DNA of 64,000 nt from assembly GCF_042656585.1 (NCBI RefSeq), contig NZ_JBHSPG010000023.1; one strand, written 5' to 3'. Positions 41,393 through 49,792 of the stretch are shown one piece after another. Made by a program: the position numbers and the translations under genes. The stretch comes from Thalassorhabdus alkalitolerans (GTDB taxonomy: Bacteria; Bacillota; Bacilli; Bacillales; Marinococcaceae). Positions within the stretch are counted from its first letter, which is position 1; every line of letters begins with the position of its first letter. The notes below the pieces were generated by a model. That model did not search any database. It was not told the DNA's origin and worked only from the letters and a program-made list of their open reading frames with translations.

Positions 41393-42571
41393 ATGGAAGA
41401 AGAACGCAAGATGATATTGAAGATGGTTGAAAGCGGAAAGATTTCCGCGGAAGAAGGGGCAAAACTACTGCAAGCCTTAAATCAGGAAGAGAAGAAGCCG
41501 GAAAGCAGTACAACTAATGAAGAAAACGTAACTTCTGCTACCGAAAAGGAGAAAGTGAAATCTATTACTGATCACCTGTCAGACCTCTCTACGAAAGTAG
41601 ATTGGGGAGAGGGCAATAAAAGGTATAATCAGTGGCAGAAGGATAAGGATAAAGATAAGACAGAACCAGGCATGAAAAAGTTCTCGGATTTTATTGAGAA
41701 CACACTGCAAAAGATAAAAGAGCTGGATCTTGATTTCAATTTTGGTTCTTATGTAGAGGTTAATCATATTTTCCAGCATCAAAATATGTTTCAGTCAAAA
41801 ATAGACGTTTCCCTGGAAAATGGGTCCTTAAATATTGAATCATGGGATGAACCTCATGTACGGCTTGAGACAAAGGCAAAGGTTTATAAAGCAAAAAATC
41901 CTGACGAGGCAAGAGAAGAGTTTTTGAAGGAAACAGACTTTGAAGTAGCCGGAGAGGAGCTTCATTTTCATACGAAAACAAAAGCTATTAAAGTAAACGG
42001 GACTTTGTATTTGCCGAAAAAGGACTACGCCAGCCTGCAGTTTTACACGTTTAACGGGCATTTTAAAGGGGAAAAATTGAAGGCGCAGTTGCTGACAGCA
42101 AAGGTCGTTAACGGCAGCATGATTTTTAATGATGTCCACGCTCAAGCGTTTAAAGGGGAAACCGTCAGCGGCCCGGTTACCATTTCAGGAGGCACAATTG
42201 ACCAGTGTGATGTCCAGACCATGCATGGGACCGTTGAGCTTGAAGCGTTGATGAAGGACGTTGAAGCCGAGTCACTTAATGGGACGATTAGTGCACGCTT
42301 GAATATTGCTGAAGATACGAGAGCTAATTTGGCGGCTACCACGGGAAGTGTCTTTGTGACTGTCCCATCCACGATCCGCACTGATGGTATCTTAAAAACA
42401 AACATCGGGAATTATAATTGGACGATGCCAAACGTAGAGGTCATTGAGGAAAAGAAGGATTTTGTTCAAAAATCCATTACCTTTGTATCCAATCAAAGCG
42501 GATCACCTCGGTTAAGGCTTGAGGCAAGTACAAAAACAGGGTCGATCTCCCTTAAAAACATGGAAGGGTAA
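41393..42571 (+). CDS. yvlB: DUF4097 protein YvlB
   Basis: A 392-residue cytosolic protein. A short N-terminal helical motif of the SHOCT-like type ('ILKMVESGKISAEEGAKLLQAL', about 8-29) is followed by a charged linker. A long beta-helical DUF4097 region (about 130-390) has repeating 'VNGSMIFNDV', 'VSGPVTISGG', 'LNGTISARL' turns. With yvlC (PspC) and yvlD downstream it matches the B. subtilis yvlABCD envelope-stress operon, regulated there by sigma-W. I see no clear sigma-W promoter. AAGGAAGGG precedes ATG. Molecular role unknown. Confidence 0.88.
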   Translation: MEEERKMILKMVESGKISAEEGAKLLQALNQEEKKPESSTTNEENVTSATEKEKVKSITDHLSDLSTKVDWGEGNKRYNQWQKDKDKDKTEPGMKKFSDFIENTLQKIKELDLDFNFGSYVEVNHIFQHQNMFQSKIDVSLENGSLNIESWDEPHVRLETKAKVYKAKNPDEAREEFLKETDFEVAGEELHFHTKTKAIKVNGTLYLPKKDYASLQFYTFNGHFKGEKLKAQLLTAKVVNGSMIFNDVHAQAFKGETVSGPVTISGGTIDQCDVQTMHGTVELEALMKDVEAESLNGTISARLNIAEDTRANLAATTGSVFVTVPSTIRTDGILKTNIGNYNWTMPNVEVIEEKKDFVQKSITFVSNQSGSPRLRLEASTKTGSISLKNMEG

Positions 42572-42586
42572 AAGGAGGGCATTCCT

Positions 42587-42787
42587 ATGAAAAAGTTGTA
42601 CCGAACGAGAGAAGATCGGAAAATTGCAGGGGTCTGCGGGGGGCTGGCTGCTTACTTTGGTATTGACGCCACGATTGTCCGTGTACTTACTGTCGTTTTA
42701 GCTATTGTGACTTCAGGGGTACCGTTTCTTCTAGGTTACTTGCTGCTTGTATTTCTTATGCCAAATGAAGAGGATGCCACCTTTTAA
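42587..42787 (+). CDS. yvlC: PspC-domain membrane protein YvlC
   Basis: A 66-residue PspC protein. The N-terminal 'LYRTREDRKIAGVCGGLAAYFGID' is the family signature, followed by one transmembrane helix (about 35-58). PspC proteins belong to the phage-shock envelope-stress response. AAAGGAGG lies just before the ATG. The stop overlaps the next start, so it is coupled to yvlD. Confidence 0.93.
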   Translation: MKKLYRTREDRKIAGVCGGLAAYFGIDATIVRVLTVVLAIVTSGVPFLLGYLLLVFLMPNEEDATF

Positions 42788-43146
42788 TGGGGTGTCTTGT
42801 ATACCTGCTTGTCAATACGGTTGTCCTGATGACGGTAGCCGGGTTCTTTGGCGAGTATTTTCATCTCTCTGGAATAGGGGCAGCTATTGTTGCCAGCTTG
42901 ATCCTGTCGATAATTAACACGTTCATCAGGCCGCTGTTAGTCATCCTGACACTTCCAATTACCTTTATTACGTTAGGGATTTTCTTGTTTATCATTAACG
43001 CTGGGTTGTTAATGCTGACAGCCGCAATAATGGGAGAGGCTTTTGTCATTTCAAGCTTTTGGATGGCACTTTTAGCAGCAATTATTATTGCCATATTAAA
43101 TGCTCTAATTAATTCCTTTGTGGTAGATCCTCTGCGAAAAAAATAG
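42787..43146 (+). CDS. yvlD: Phage-holin-like membrane protein YvlD
   Basis: A 119-residue membrane protein with four hydrophobic helices and the family motif 'NTFIRPLLVILTLPITFITLGIFLFIINAG'. It belongs to the mycobacterial-4TM/holin IV-type family (YvlD). Its ATG overlaps the yvlC stop. Last gene of the yvlBCD operon. In Bacillus relatives it is tied to envelope stress and resistance to membrane-active agents; its own action is not known. Confidence 0.9.
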   Translation: MGCLVYLLVNTVVLMTVAGFFGEYFHLSGIGAAIVASLILSIINTFIRPLLVILTLPITFITLGIFLFIINAGLLMLTAAIMGEAFVISSFWMALLAAIIIAILNALINSFVVDPLRKK

Positions 43147-43150
43147 CAGC

Positions 43151-43188
43151 AAAGCGTGAAGGCCGGAAAAAGCTTTCACGCTTTTTTT
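43151..43188 (+). terminator. Terminator after yvlBCD
   Basis: AAAGCGTGAA..TTCACGCTTT followed by a T run. Confidence 0.9.
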
Positions 43189-43271
43189 GATAGAAAGCAA
43201 TGCTGGGAAATGTGATCCACTTGTGGAGGGGTTACCAGGATGAAGCCTCCGATCCTTCTATGAAAGGCGGC

Positions 43272-43296
43272 TTGAACGTTTCAAACAAACGTTCAA
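43272..43296. promoter_or_regulatory. Perfect 10-5-10 inverted repeat upstream of hprK
   Basis: TTGAACGTTT-caaac-AAACGTTCAA. It lies 28 bp before the proposed hprK -35 box. It has no T run, so it is not a terminator; its size and symmetry suggest an operator for a dimeric (for instance TetR-type) regulator. Its regulator is unknown. Confidence 0.55.
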
Positions 43297-43323
43297 TTAA
43301 AACGGGGCGCCCTTTTCGTTCTT

Positions 43324-43352
43324 ATTACATTTTCAATATTTCATGCTACAAT
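43324..43352 (+). promoter_or_regulatory. Sigma-A promoter of hprK
   Basis: ATTACA (43324-43329), 17 bases, TACAAT (43347-43352) with a TG one base before, making an extended -10. Confidence 0.6.
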
Positions 43353-43403
43353 GGAAAAAGTGAAAAATCCTATATTGCAAGATACAGCTTGGAGGGATGG
43401 GAA

Positions 43404-44336
43404 ATGCCTAAGGTAACAGCCAATGACTTGATCGAGCATTTCAATTTAACGTTATTAAGTGGCGAAGACGGGCTCTACAGGGCTATTACGACGAGTGATA
43501 TATCAAGGCCGGGAATGGAGATGGCCGGTTACTTTACATACTATCCGGCGAAAAGGCTTCAGCTGATTGGGCGGACGGAGCTCTCATTTTTCCAGCAGCT
43601 GACGCAGCAGGAGAAGCAGGAACGAATGGAAAAGCTTTGTACATATGACACACCAGGGATCGTTATTTCCCGAGGGATTGAAGCACCTGATGAATTACTT
43701 GCAGCTTCACAAAGGACGGGAGTTCCGATAATGAGCTCCGCAACCACTACGACAAGGCTGAGTAGTCAGATTACCAACTTCCTCGAAGCGAGGCTTGCCA
43801 AGTCTACTGCTATTCATGGGGTCCTTGTGGATATATACGGGATCGGGGTATTACTAACAGGAGCAAGTGGAGTAGGTAAAAGTGAAACGGCTCTTGACCT
43901 TGTCCGCAGAGGGCACCGCCTGGTAGCTGATGATTCAGTGGAAATTCGTCAGGAGCATGGAACAACCTTAATAGGAAGAGCACCTGAGTTAATTCAGCAT
44001 TTACTTGAAATTCGAGGACTGGGCATTATTGATGTAATGACTCTGTTTGGCGCGGGAGCCGTTCGGCCATTTAAGCGTGTAGCGTTGGTGATTAACCTGG
44101 AGCTCTGGGATCAGACCAAGGCTTATGACCGGCTAGGGATAGAAGAAAACACCATGAAAATTATTGATACTGAAGTACCTATCTATACTATTCCTGTGCG
44201 TCCAGGGCGAAACCTTGCTGTTATCGTTGAAGTGGCTGCCATGAACTTCCGTTTGAAGCGAATGGGGATTAATACAGCCGAGAAATTTTCTGAAAGACTG
44301 ACGGACGTCATTGAGGAAGGCGAGCAGGACTATTAA
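43404..44336 (+). CDS. hprK: HPr kinase/phosphorylase
   Basis: A 310-residue bifunctional enzyme that phosphorylates Ser46 of HPr and Crh when glycolytic intermediates are high and removes the phosphate when they are low, thereby steering CcpA. Walker A GASGVGKS is at 153-160. The family signature lies around 'LEIRGLGIIDVMTLFGAGAV'. The open frame reaches far upstream, but ATG 43404, behind GGAGGGATGGG, gives the usual MPKVTANDL start. First gene of a set with lgt, yvoD, ppaX and yvoF, as in B. subtilis. Its partner crh is also in this window. Confidence 0.97.
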   Translation: MPKVTANDLIEHFNLTLLSGEDGLYRAITTSDISRPGMEMAGYFTYYPAKRLQLIGRTELSFFQQLTQQEKQERMEKLCTYDTPGIVISRGIEAPDELLAASQRTGVPIMSSATTTTRLSSQITNFLEARLAKSTAIHGVLVDIYGIGVLLTGASGVGKSETALDLVRRGHRLVADDSVEIRQEHGTTLIGRAPELIQHLLEIRGLGIIDVMTLFGAGAVRPFKRVALVINLELWDQTKAYDRLGIEENTMKIIDTEVPIYTIPVRPGRNLAVIVEVAAMNFRLKRMGINTAEKFSERLTDVIEEGEQDY

Positions 44337-44499
44337 ACCCGAATCTTCCTCGTTTTTATGTTAAGAAGAAACTGGTGTTCGCTTTGATAATGCAGGGTGC
44401 AGACTCTGACTCTTGTAAGCATCGTATGGAAGCATAAGGAAAGCAGGAAACCGGTAAAACAAGTACGTAAAGTGATTGTAGAACAGAGGTGTCACGAAT

Positions 44500-45378
44500 A
44501 TGATTTTTACAGCGCAGCCTTATGACCGTGTAGCATTTGAAATTGGTCCCCTTACCGTGCATTGGTATGGACTTCTTATAGGGATTGGTGCCTTTTTAGG
44601 ATACCTCCTTGTTTCACGAGAATTTGAAAAAAGAGGATTGCCAAAGGATATGTTTGCAGACTTGCTCCTTTGGGCGTTTCCGATAGCAATCGTTTCAGCA
44701 CGCATTTATTATGTGATATTTGAATGGCAAAGCTACATTCATGAACCCCTTCGCGCATTTGCGATCTGGGAAGGGGGGCTTGCCATTCATGGTGGTTTGA
44801 TTGGTGCCTTTATTACCGTCTATGTTTTTGCGAAAAAGAGAGGCGTGTCCTTCTGGAGGCTGACTGACCTGGTTGTGCCGGGGATTATCCTTGCACAGGC
44901 TGTTGGGCGATGGGGTAACTTCATGAACCAGGAGGCCCATGGCGGTCCGGTGACAAGAGAGTTTCTGGAAGGCTTACTGATTCCTGATTTTATCATTAAT
45001 CAGATGTATATAGACGGTACGTATTACCATCCAACTTTTTTATATGAATCCTTATGGAATCTACTTGTCCTGGCGATTCTTCTCTGGCTCCGCCGGGTAA
45101 ATCTGCGACAAGGTGAGATGTTCTTTTCCTATCTCATCCTGTATTCAGTAGGACGCTTCTTTATTGAAGGTCTGCGTACAGACAGTCTGATGATTTTTGA
45201 TCTCCTGCGTACGGCACAGGTAGTTTCTCTCGTATTGATCGCAGGTTCTATTTTCCTGATCTGGTACAGAAGGAAAAAGGGATATGCAGATACACGGTAT
45301 TTAGATGATGAAGCGGAAGCCCCTAAGAAAACGAATAACGGTAAAAAGAAAACGACCAAAAAGAAAAAGAAAAAATAA
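44500..45378 (+). CDS. lgt: Prolipoprotein diacylglyceryl transferase
   Basis: A 292-residue membrane enzyme that adds diacylglycerol to the lipobox cysteine of prolipoproteins, the step needed for the lipoproteins in this window. Seven transmembrane helices are expected. Key blocks: HWYGLLI, 'WEGGLAIHGGLIGAF', and the signature 'GRWGNFMNQEAHGG'. The last 20 residues are an unusual Lys/Thr/Asn-rich tail ending in six lysines. A ribosome site AGAGGTG precedes ATG. Confidence 0.96.
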   Translation: MIFTAQPYDRVAFEIGPLTVHWYGLLIGIGAFLGYLLVSREFEKRGLPKDMFADLLLWAFPIAIVSARIYYVIFEWQSYIHEPLRAFAIWEGGLAIHGGLIGAFITVYVFAKKRGVSFWRLTDLVVPGIILAQAVGRWGNFMNQEAHGGPVTREFLEGLLIPDFIINQMYIDGTYYHPTFLYESLWNLLVLAILLWLRRVNLRQGEMFFSYLILYSVGRFFIEGLRTDSLMIFDLLRTAQVVSLVLIAGSIFLIWYRRKKGYADTRYLDDEAEAPKKTNNGKKKTTKKKKKK

Positions 45379-45438
45379 GCAGCCCTTGATCAGGCTGGAT
45401 GAGTGAATTTCGAAAGGCAAAAGGCAGGTGATAGAACT

Positions 45439-46398
45439 TTGTGGCAAACATTGAAAAAAGGGTTACTGGTTGGTCTGCAGACCTCCTGGACGTTAGGGAA
45501 AATTATTTTTCCCATTACACTGATCGTAACCATTTTAAGCTATACACCTGTTCTTGATTGGATCGCACGTATACTTGCTCCTATGATGGGGTGGATTGGG
45601 CTTCCTGGTGAAGCTGCCATTCCCCTTGTTTTAGGAAATGTACTGAATTTATATGCTGCGATTGGTGCCATTCTAACCATGGATCTCACAGTTAAGGAGG
45701 TCTTTATCCTTGCTGTGATGCTGTCTTTTTCTCATAATCTTTTTGTCGAATCGGCCGTAGCGGTAAAAATAGGCATACGAATGTCTGTCGTTCTGGCGGT
45801 TCGCCTTGGGCTTGCTTTTTTCTCTGCTTTAATGATTCACTGGCTCTGGCAGGGGGGAGGAGAACAGGCTCAATATGGGTTTGTATCAGGAACGGGCCAG
45901 CCTGAGGTTGATGGCTGGATGGGAGTCATCTGGCAGGGGGTTTCCAGCGCTACATTGGGAATTATACAAATTGCTTTGATTGTTATCCCTATCATGATTT
46001 TTGTACAGATTATGAAAGACCTTAACTGGCTGCAAGTCTTTTCACGGTGGATGTCTCCCTTTACCAGGATGCTTGGAATTAGGGAAAATACGTCCACCAC
46101 ATTGGCTTCAGGGCTGTTGTTTGGGCTGGCTTTTGGGGCAGGGGTGATGATCCAGGCTGCCAAAGAAGATAAAGTAAAGAAAAAGGATTTATATCTGGTC
46201 TTTATATTTCTTGTGGCCTGTCATGCTGTCATAGAGGATACACTAATATTTATCCCCCTTGGCATACCTGTTCTTCCTCTTCTTATTATCAGGCTGGTTA
46301 CTGCAATTATTCTGACCATGATCATTGCTTACATTTGGAACCGGGTGGAGAAAAAACAAGAATTTGCCGGAAAGGAAACCACATCCTATGAATATTAA
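45439..46398 (+). CDS. yvoD: Nucleoside-recognition (Gate) membrane protein YvoD
   Basis: A membrane protein of about 319 residues with eight or nine helices and two Gate domains ('GNVLNLYAAIGAILTMDLTVKEVFILAVML', 'GLLFGLAFGAGVMIQAA'). It lies between lgt and ppaX, as yvoD does in B. subtilis. The substrate is unknown. TTG 45439, nine bases after AGGTGA, gives a product resembling the family start; GTG 45403 would add 12 residues but has a weaker ribosome site. It overlaps ppaX by 11 bp. Confidence 0.87.
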   Translation: MWQTLKKGLLVGLQTSWTLGKIIFPITLIVTILSYTPVLDWIARILAPMMGWIGLPGEAAIPLVLGNVLNLYAAIGAILTMDLTVKEVFILAVMLSFSHNLFVESAVAVKIGIRMSVVLAVRLGLAFFSALMIHWLWQGGGEQAQYGFVSGTGQPEVDGWMGVIWQGVSSATLGIIQIALIVIPIMIFVQIMKDLNWLQVFSRWMSPFTRMLGIRENTSTTLASGLLFGLAFGAGVMIQAAKEDKVKKKDLYLVFIFLVACHAVIEDTLIFIPLGIPVLPLLIIRLVTAIILTMIIAYIWNRVEKKQEFAGKETTSYEY

Positions 46399-47035
46399 TA
46401 CGATTTTATTTGACTTGGACGGAACGTTGGTTAATACAAACGAGTTAATTATTGCTTCCTTTAGACATACACTGGATCATTACAAGCCAGGAACATACGG
46501 GCGAGAGGATATTATTCAGTTTATCGGACCACCTTTAACGGAAAGCTTTCGAAAGGTCGATCCTGAGCGAGCAGAAGAAATGATAGAAATGTACAGACAG
46601 CATAACCTGTCTTTCCACGACGAACTGATTGAAGAGTATGAAGGAGTGCAGGAAACTGTGGATACTCTTCACAAGGAAGGGTTTAAATTGGCTGTTGTGA
46701 CTACAAAACGAAAGCAGACAGCTCTAATGGGTATTGAAGTGATGGGGCTCAGCCCTTATTTTTCCAGTATTGTGACGTTTGACGATGTGGAGGAAGTGAA
46801 ACCAAACCCGGAACCTTTAAATCAAGCGATGGAGGCTCTTGGCTCCAGGCCGGATAACACTCTGATGGTAGGCGACAGTCATTATGACATTCTTGGCGGC
46901 CAGAATGCAGGGACGTACACGGCAGGAGTAGCCTGGTCTATTAAAGGAAAGGAGCATCTCAGCTCTTTTAAGCCGGATCTTATGCTTGAAAAGATGCCTG
47001 ATCTGCTGAAGTATGTAGGAGTTCGAGTACGATGA
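46388..47035 (+). CDS. ppaX: Pyrophosphatase PpaX
   Basis: A 215-residue HAD-family phosphatase with DLDGTLVNT (nucleophile Asp), 'VTTKRKQTA' and 'MVGDSHYDILGG'. B. subtilis PpaX hydrolyses the pyrophosphate made when HPrK removes phosphate from HPr-Ser-P; the shared operon with hprK fits. ATG 46388 overlaps the end of yvoD. The stop overlaps the next ATG (ATGA), so all are translationally coupled. Confidence 0.93.
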   Translation: MNINTILFDLDGTLVNTNELIIASFRHTLDHYKPGTYGREDIIQFIGPPLTESFRKVDPERAEEMIEMYRQHNLSFHDELIEEYEGVQETVDTLHKEGFKLAVVTTKRKQTALMGIEVMGLSPYFSSIVTFDDVEEVKPNPEPLNQAMEALGSRPDNTLMVGDSHYDILGGQNAGTYTAGVAWSIKGKEHLSSFKPDLMLEKMPDLLKYVGVRVR

Positions 47036-47547
47036 GGAAAACGGACCGTTATTCTGTAAAAGAGGCAAATTCACTCTGGCAAGTTTATAAGACGGTCCCG
47101 TTTTGGAAAGTATCAAAGAATTTTATCGTCATTCAGATGGCGAGGTATACTCCTTTTCTGCCTATGAAGAACTGGCTTTACAAAAGGTTTCTTGGCATGG
47201 AGGTAGGAAAAGAAACGTCCTTTGCCCTGATGGTCATGCTTGATGTGATGTTCCCAGAAAAAATTTCAGTGGGGCGAAACTCAGTTATCGGCTACAATAC
47301 AACAATTTTGGCTCATGAGTATTTGATTAAAGAATACCGTCTGGGCGATGTGAAAATTGGTGATGAGGTATTGATCGGGGCAAACACAACCATTCTGCCG
47401 GGTGTGACTATTGGGGATGGTGCTATCGTGTCGGCAGCCACTCTCGTGCACAAGGATGTCCCGGCGGGAAGCTTTGTCGGGGGAAACCCGATGAAAGTGA
47501 TATACACAAAAGAACAAATGGAAGAACGAAGCGAAGGACTTGATTAG
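47032..47547 (+). CDS. yvoF: Hexapeptide-repeat acetyltransferase YvoF
   Basis: A 171-residue left-handed beta-helix acyltransferase with hexapeptide turns in 'IGDEVLIGANTTILPGVTIGDGAIVSAATLVHKDV' and the C-terminal 'VGGNPMKVI'. It belongs to the maltose/galactoside O-acetyltransferase group. Its acceptor is unknown. Starts in ATGA overlap with ppaX and ends at the terminator of the hprK-lgt operon, matching B. subtilis yvoF. Confidence 0.92.
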   Translation: MRKTDRYSVKEANSLWQVYKTVPFWKVSKNFIVIQMARYTPFLPMKNWLYKRFLGMEVGKETSFALMVMLDVMFPEKISVGRNSVIGYNTTILAHEYLIKEYRLGDVKIGDEVLIGANTTILPGVTIGDGAIVSAATLVHKDVPAGSFVGGNPMKVIYTKEQMEERSEGLD

Positions 47548-47568
47548 ACAAGCCTTCGCTTTTTTTTG
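47529..47568 (+). terminator. Terminator overlapping the end of yvoF
   Basis: AAGCGAAGG..CCTTCGCTT followed by a long T run; the stop codon is in the loop side of the stem. Confidence 0.92.
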
Positions 47569-47578
47569 TGGGGAGGGA

Positions 47579-47682
47579 GGTGCCTGGCACCGCAGAGGAT
47601 TGTAATGTTAAATTAAGAAGAACGCTGATATAAGAGGGAAACTGGGATTAAAATATTACGGCATGTAACGGTGCCAGGCACC
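47579..47682. repeat. Palindrome pair (47579 and 47670)
   Basis: GGTGCCTGGCACC at 47579-47591, 10 bp after the yvoF terminator, and its inverse at 47670-47682, 91 bp apart. TTGTAAT follows the left copy. GGTGGGCACCCCGG after the right copy looks like a decayed repeat arm. Confidence 0.92.
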
Positions 47683-47702
47683 CCGGTGGGCACCCCGGTC
47701 TC

Positions 47703-47731
47703 TTGACGATGCAACAAAAGGTGTGTACACT
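47703..47731 (+). promoter_or_regulatory. Sigma-A promoter of the his operon
   Basis: TTGACG (47703-47708), 17 bases, TACACT (47726-47731). It begins 20 bp after the right palindrome copy. Confidence 0.75.
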
Positions 47732-47973
47732 ACACCTATGTTCTTTATCTCGATAGTACATTAGCGAACTAAAGCAACAATCAATAAGAACAAGTGAACA
47801 TTTGATTATATGGGAAATCCTATCTATGATTTATCTAGATGGAAAACAGTGTACGGAAAAATATGCTGAAACTGCGTATGCAGCGGTTCTTGGCATTTTA
47901 ATAAAGATTTGACTACATACAGGCTCACACAGCCTGCTGACCAATATCTTCAGCCCAAAGGAGCGACCCACAA
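47732..47973 (+). other. Leader of the his operon (about 235 bases)
   Basis: A long leader between the promoter and hisZ. No T-box core (AGGGTGG), no histidine-rich leader peptide and no terminator hairpin are visible. AGGCT-cacac-AGCCT near 47920-47934 is a short hairpin. How the operon senses histidine is not evident. Confidence 0.5.
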
Positions 47974-49161
47974 ATGAGCAAACCCTTTATGTTTGAAAAA
48001 CCTCTTGGAATGCGAGATACCCTTCCGGCCTTCTATGAAACGAAACGGAACATAAGCAAAAAGGTGGAAGCAGAAACTGAGCGCTGGGGTTACCGCCCGA
48101 TAGAGACACCGACGTTAGAATACTACGATACCGTAGGCGATGCCTCAGCAATACTAGACCAGCAGCTGTTTAAGCTTCTTGATCAGCAAGGGAACACTCT
48201 GGTTCTTAGACCTGATATGACCGCGCCGATTGCAAGAGTTGCCGGCTCCAGTCTGAAGGATCAGCCTTTCCCTTTGCGTCTTTCCTATCAAACTCATTTG
48301 TTTCGTGCCCAGCAGCGTGAAGGAGGACGCCCGGCAGAGTTTGAACAAATGGGTGTAGAGCTTGTTGGAGATGGCACGGCAAGTGCAGATGGTGAAGTTA
48401 TTGCATTAATGATTGCCGCTCTAAAAGAAGCGGGATTGGAAAACTTTCAAGTAGCCGTCGGCCACATTGGCTATGTGAATGCCCTCCTGCTTGATGTGGT
48501 AGGCAGCGAGGAGCGGGCAGGCGTTCTTCGTCGTTACTTATATGAAAAGAACTACGTAGGATACCGCCACCATGTCAAGAGTCTTCCTCTTTCCTCTATT
48601 GATGAAAAGCGTCTTCTGGGTCTTCTTAAGCTCCGAGGCGGCTACAGTAAAATAGAAGAAGCGAAAGAAATCGTGTATAACGGAGAGGCCTCCAAGGCAC
48701 TTGAGGACCTGGAGCAGCTGTGGGAAGTTCTCGAAGGATACGGCGTGACCGAGCATTTAAAGTTTGACTTAAATTTAGTGATGCATATGAGCTACTATAC
48801 CGGTGTCGTTTTTGAAGGCTATGGAAGCAAGCTTGGTTTTCCCCTTTCAAGCGGCGGACGATATGATGAATTAGTGCAGAAATTTAACCGTCCAGCCCAG
48901 GCAACAGGCTTTGGCATTCGTCTCGACCTTCTTGTGGAGGCACTTGGAAAAACAGAAGAAGAGCCTAAACAAACATGCATTATTTTTAGCAAAGAACGCA
49001 GAAGAGAAGCCATAGAAAAGGCAAGGCACCTCCGTAATGAAGGAAAGCAGGTTGTTCTTCAAGACCTTCAAGGAGTAGAAAGTGTAGATCAATTAAGTGA
49101 AACCTTTGAGGACGTCATTTATTTTATCGGCAAGAAAAAAGGAGAGGGAGTCAATGAGTGA
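47974..49161 (+). CDS. hisZ: ATP phosphoribosyltransferase regulatory subunit
   Basis: A 395-residue histidyl-tRNA-synthetase paralogue that pairs with the short HisG and gives it histidine feedback control. The catalytic-core fold is recognisable ('GMRDTLPAF', 'LRPDMTAPIARV', 'QMGVELVGD', 'YYTGVVFEGYG'), but the anticodon-binding domain is missing, as usual for HisZ. It overlaps hisG by 8 bp. First gene of the operon. Confidence 0.96.
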   Translation: MSKPFMFEKPLGMRDTLPAFYETKRNISKKVEAETERWGYRPIETPTLEYYDTVGDASAILDQQLFKLLDQQGNTLVLRPDMTAPIARVAGSSLKDQPFPLRLSYQTHLFRAQQREGGRPAEFEQMGVELVGDGTASADGEVIALMIAALKEAGLENFQVAVGHIGYVNALLLDVVGSEERAGVLRRYLYEKNYVGYRHHVKSLPLSSIDEKRLLGLLKLRGGYSKIEEAKEIVYNGEASKALEDLEQLWEVLEGYGVTEHLKFDLNLVMHMSYYTGVVFEGYGSKLGFPLSSGGRYDELVQKFNRPAQATGFGIRLDLLVEALGKTEEEPKQTCIIFSKERRREAIEKARHLRNEGKQVVLQDLQGVESVDQLSETFEDVIYFIGKKKGEGVNE

Positions 49162-49792
49162 GCAACTGACCGTCGCAATGCCGAAAGGCAGGATATTTGA
49201 AGAAGCGGCCGACTTGCTTCGTAAGGCAGGTTACGCCCTTCCCCCTGAGTTTGATGATTCCAGAAAGCTGATTGTGGAAGCGCCTGAAGCAAATATGAGC
49301 TTTATCCTTGCCAAGCCTATGGATGTTCCAACATATGTGGAGCACGGGGTCGCCGATGTAGGGGTGGCAGGAAAAGATGTGATGATTGAAGAGGAACGGG
49401 ATGTATATGAAGTCCTTGATCTTAAAATTAGTGAGTGTTACATGGCTGTAGCAGGGCTTCCTGGCTATACGAAATCCGACATCAATCCGAAGGTGGCGTC
49501 TAAGTATCCTAATTTAGCCACACAGTATTTTAAGGAGCAAGGTGAACAAGTGGAAATTATTAAGTTAAACGGCTCAATTGAGCTCGCTCCGTTAGTGGGC
49601 CTAGCTGACCGGATTGTTGATATCGTTTCAACGGGCCGGACCCTCAAGGAAAACGGTCTTGTAGAATTAGAAACGATGATTCCTATTACCTCCCGTTTGA
49701 TTGTAAACCCAGTCAGCTACCGGATGAAGGATGAACAAATTGATGATCTCGTGGAACGACTCGCGGATGTGATGGGAGGAGAGCAGCGGTGA
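49154..49792 (+). CDS. hisG: ATP phosphoribosyltransferase, short form
   Basis: A 212-residue catalytic subunit that joins ATP and PRPP in the first step of histidine synthesis. The short form lacks the regulatory domain and therefore needs HisZ, encoded just upstream. 'AMPKGRIFEEA' opens the protein, and the PRPP loop is in 'DIVSTGRTLKENGL'. ATG 49154 is preceded by AAAGGAGAGGGAG. It overlaps hisD by 4 bp. Confidence 0.97.
   Translation: MSEQLTVAMPKGRIFEEAADLLRKAGYALPPEFDDSRKLIVEAPEANMSFILAKPMDVPTYVEHGVADVGVAGKDVMIEEERDVYEVLDLKISECYMAVAGLPGYTKSDINPKVASKYPNLATQYFKEQGEQVEIIKLNGSIELAPLVGLADRIVDIVSTGRTLKENGLVELETMIPITSRLIVNPVSYRMKDEQIDDLVERLADVMGGEQR

Noticed and set aside
47732..47973. T-box or histidine-rich leader peptide before hisZ
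   Set aside because: No AGGGTGG T-box core, no terminator hairpin, and the one short frame (near 47809) contains no histidine.
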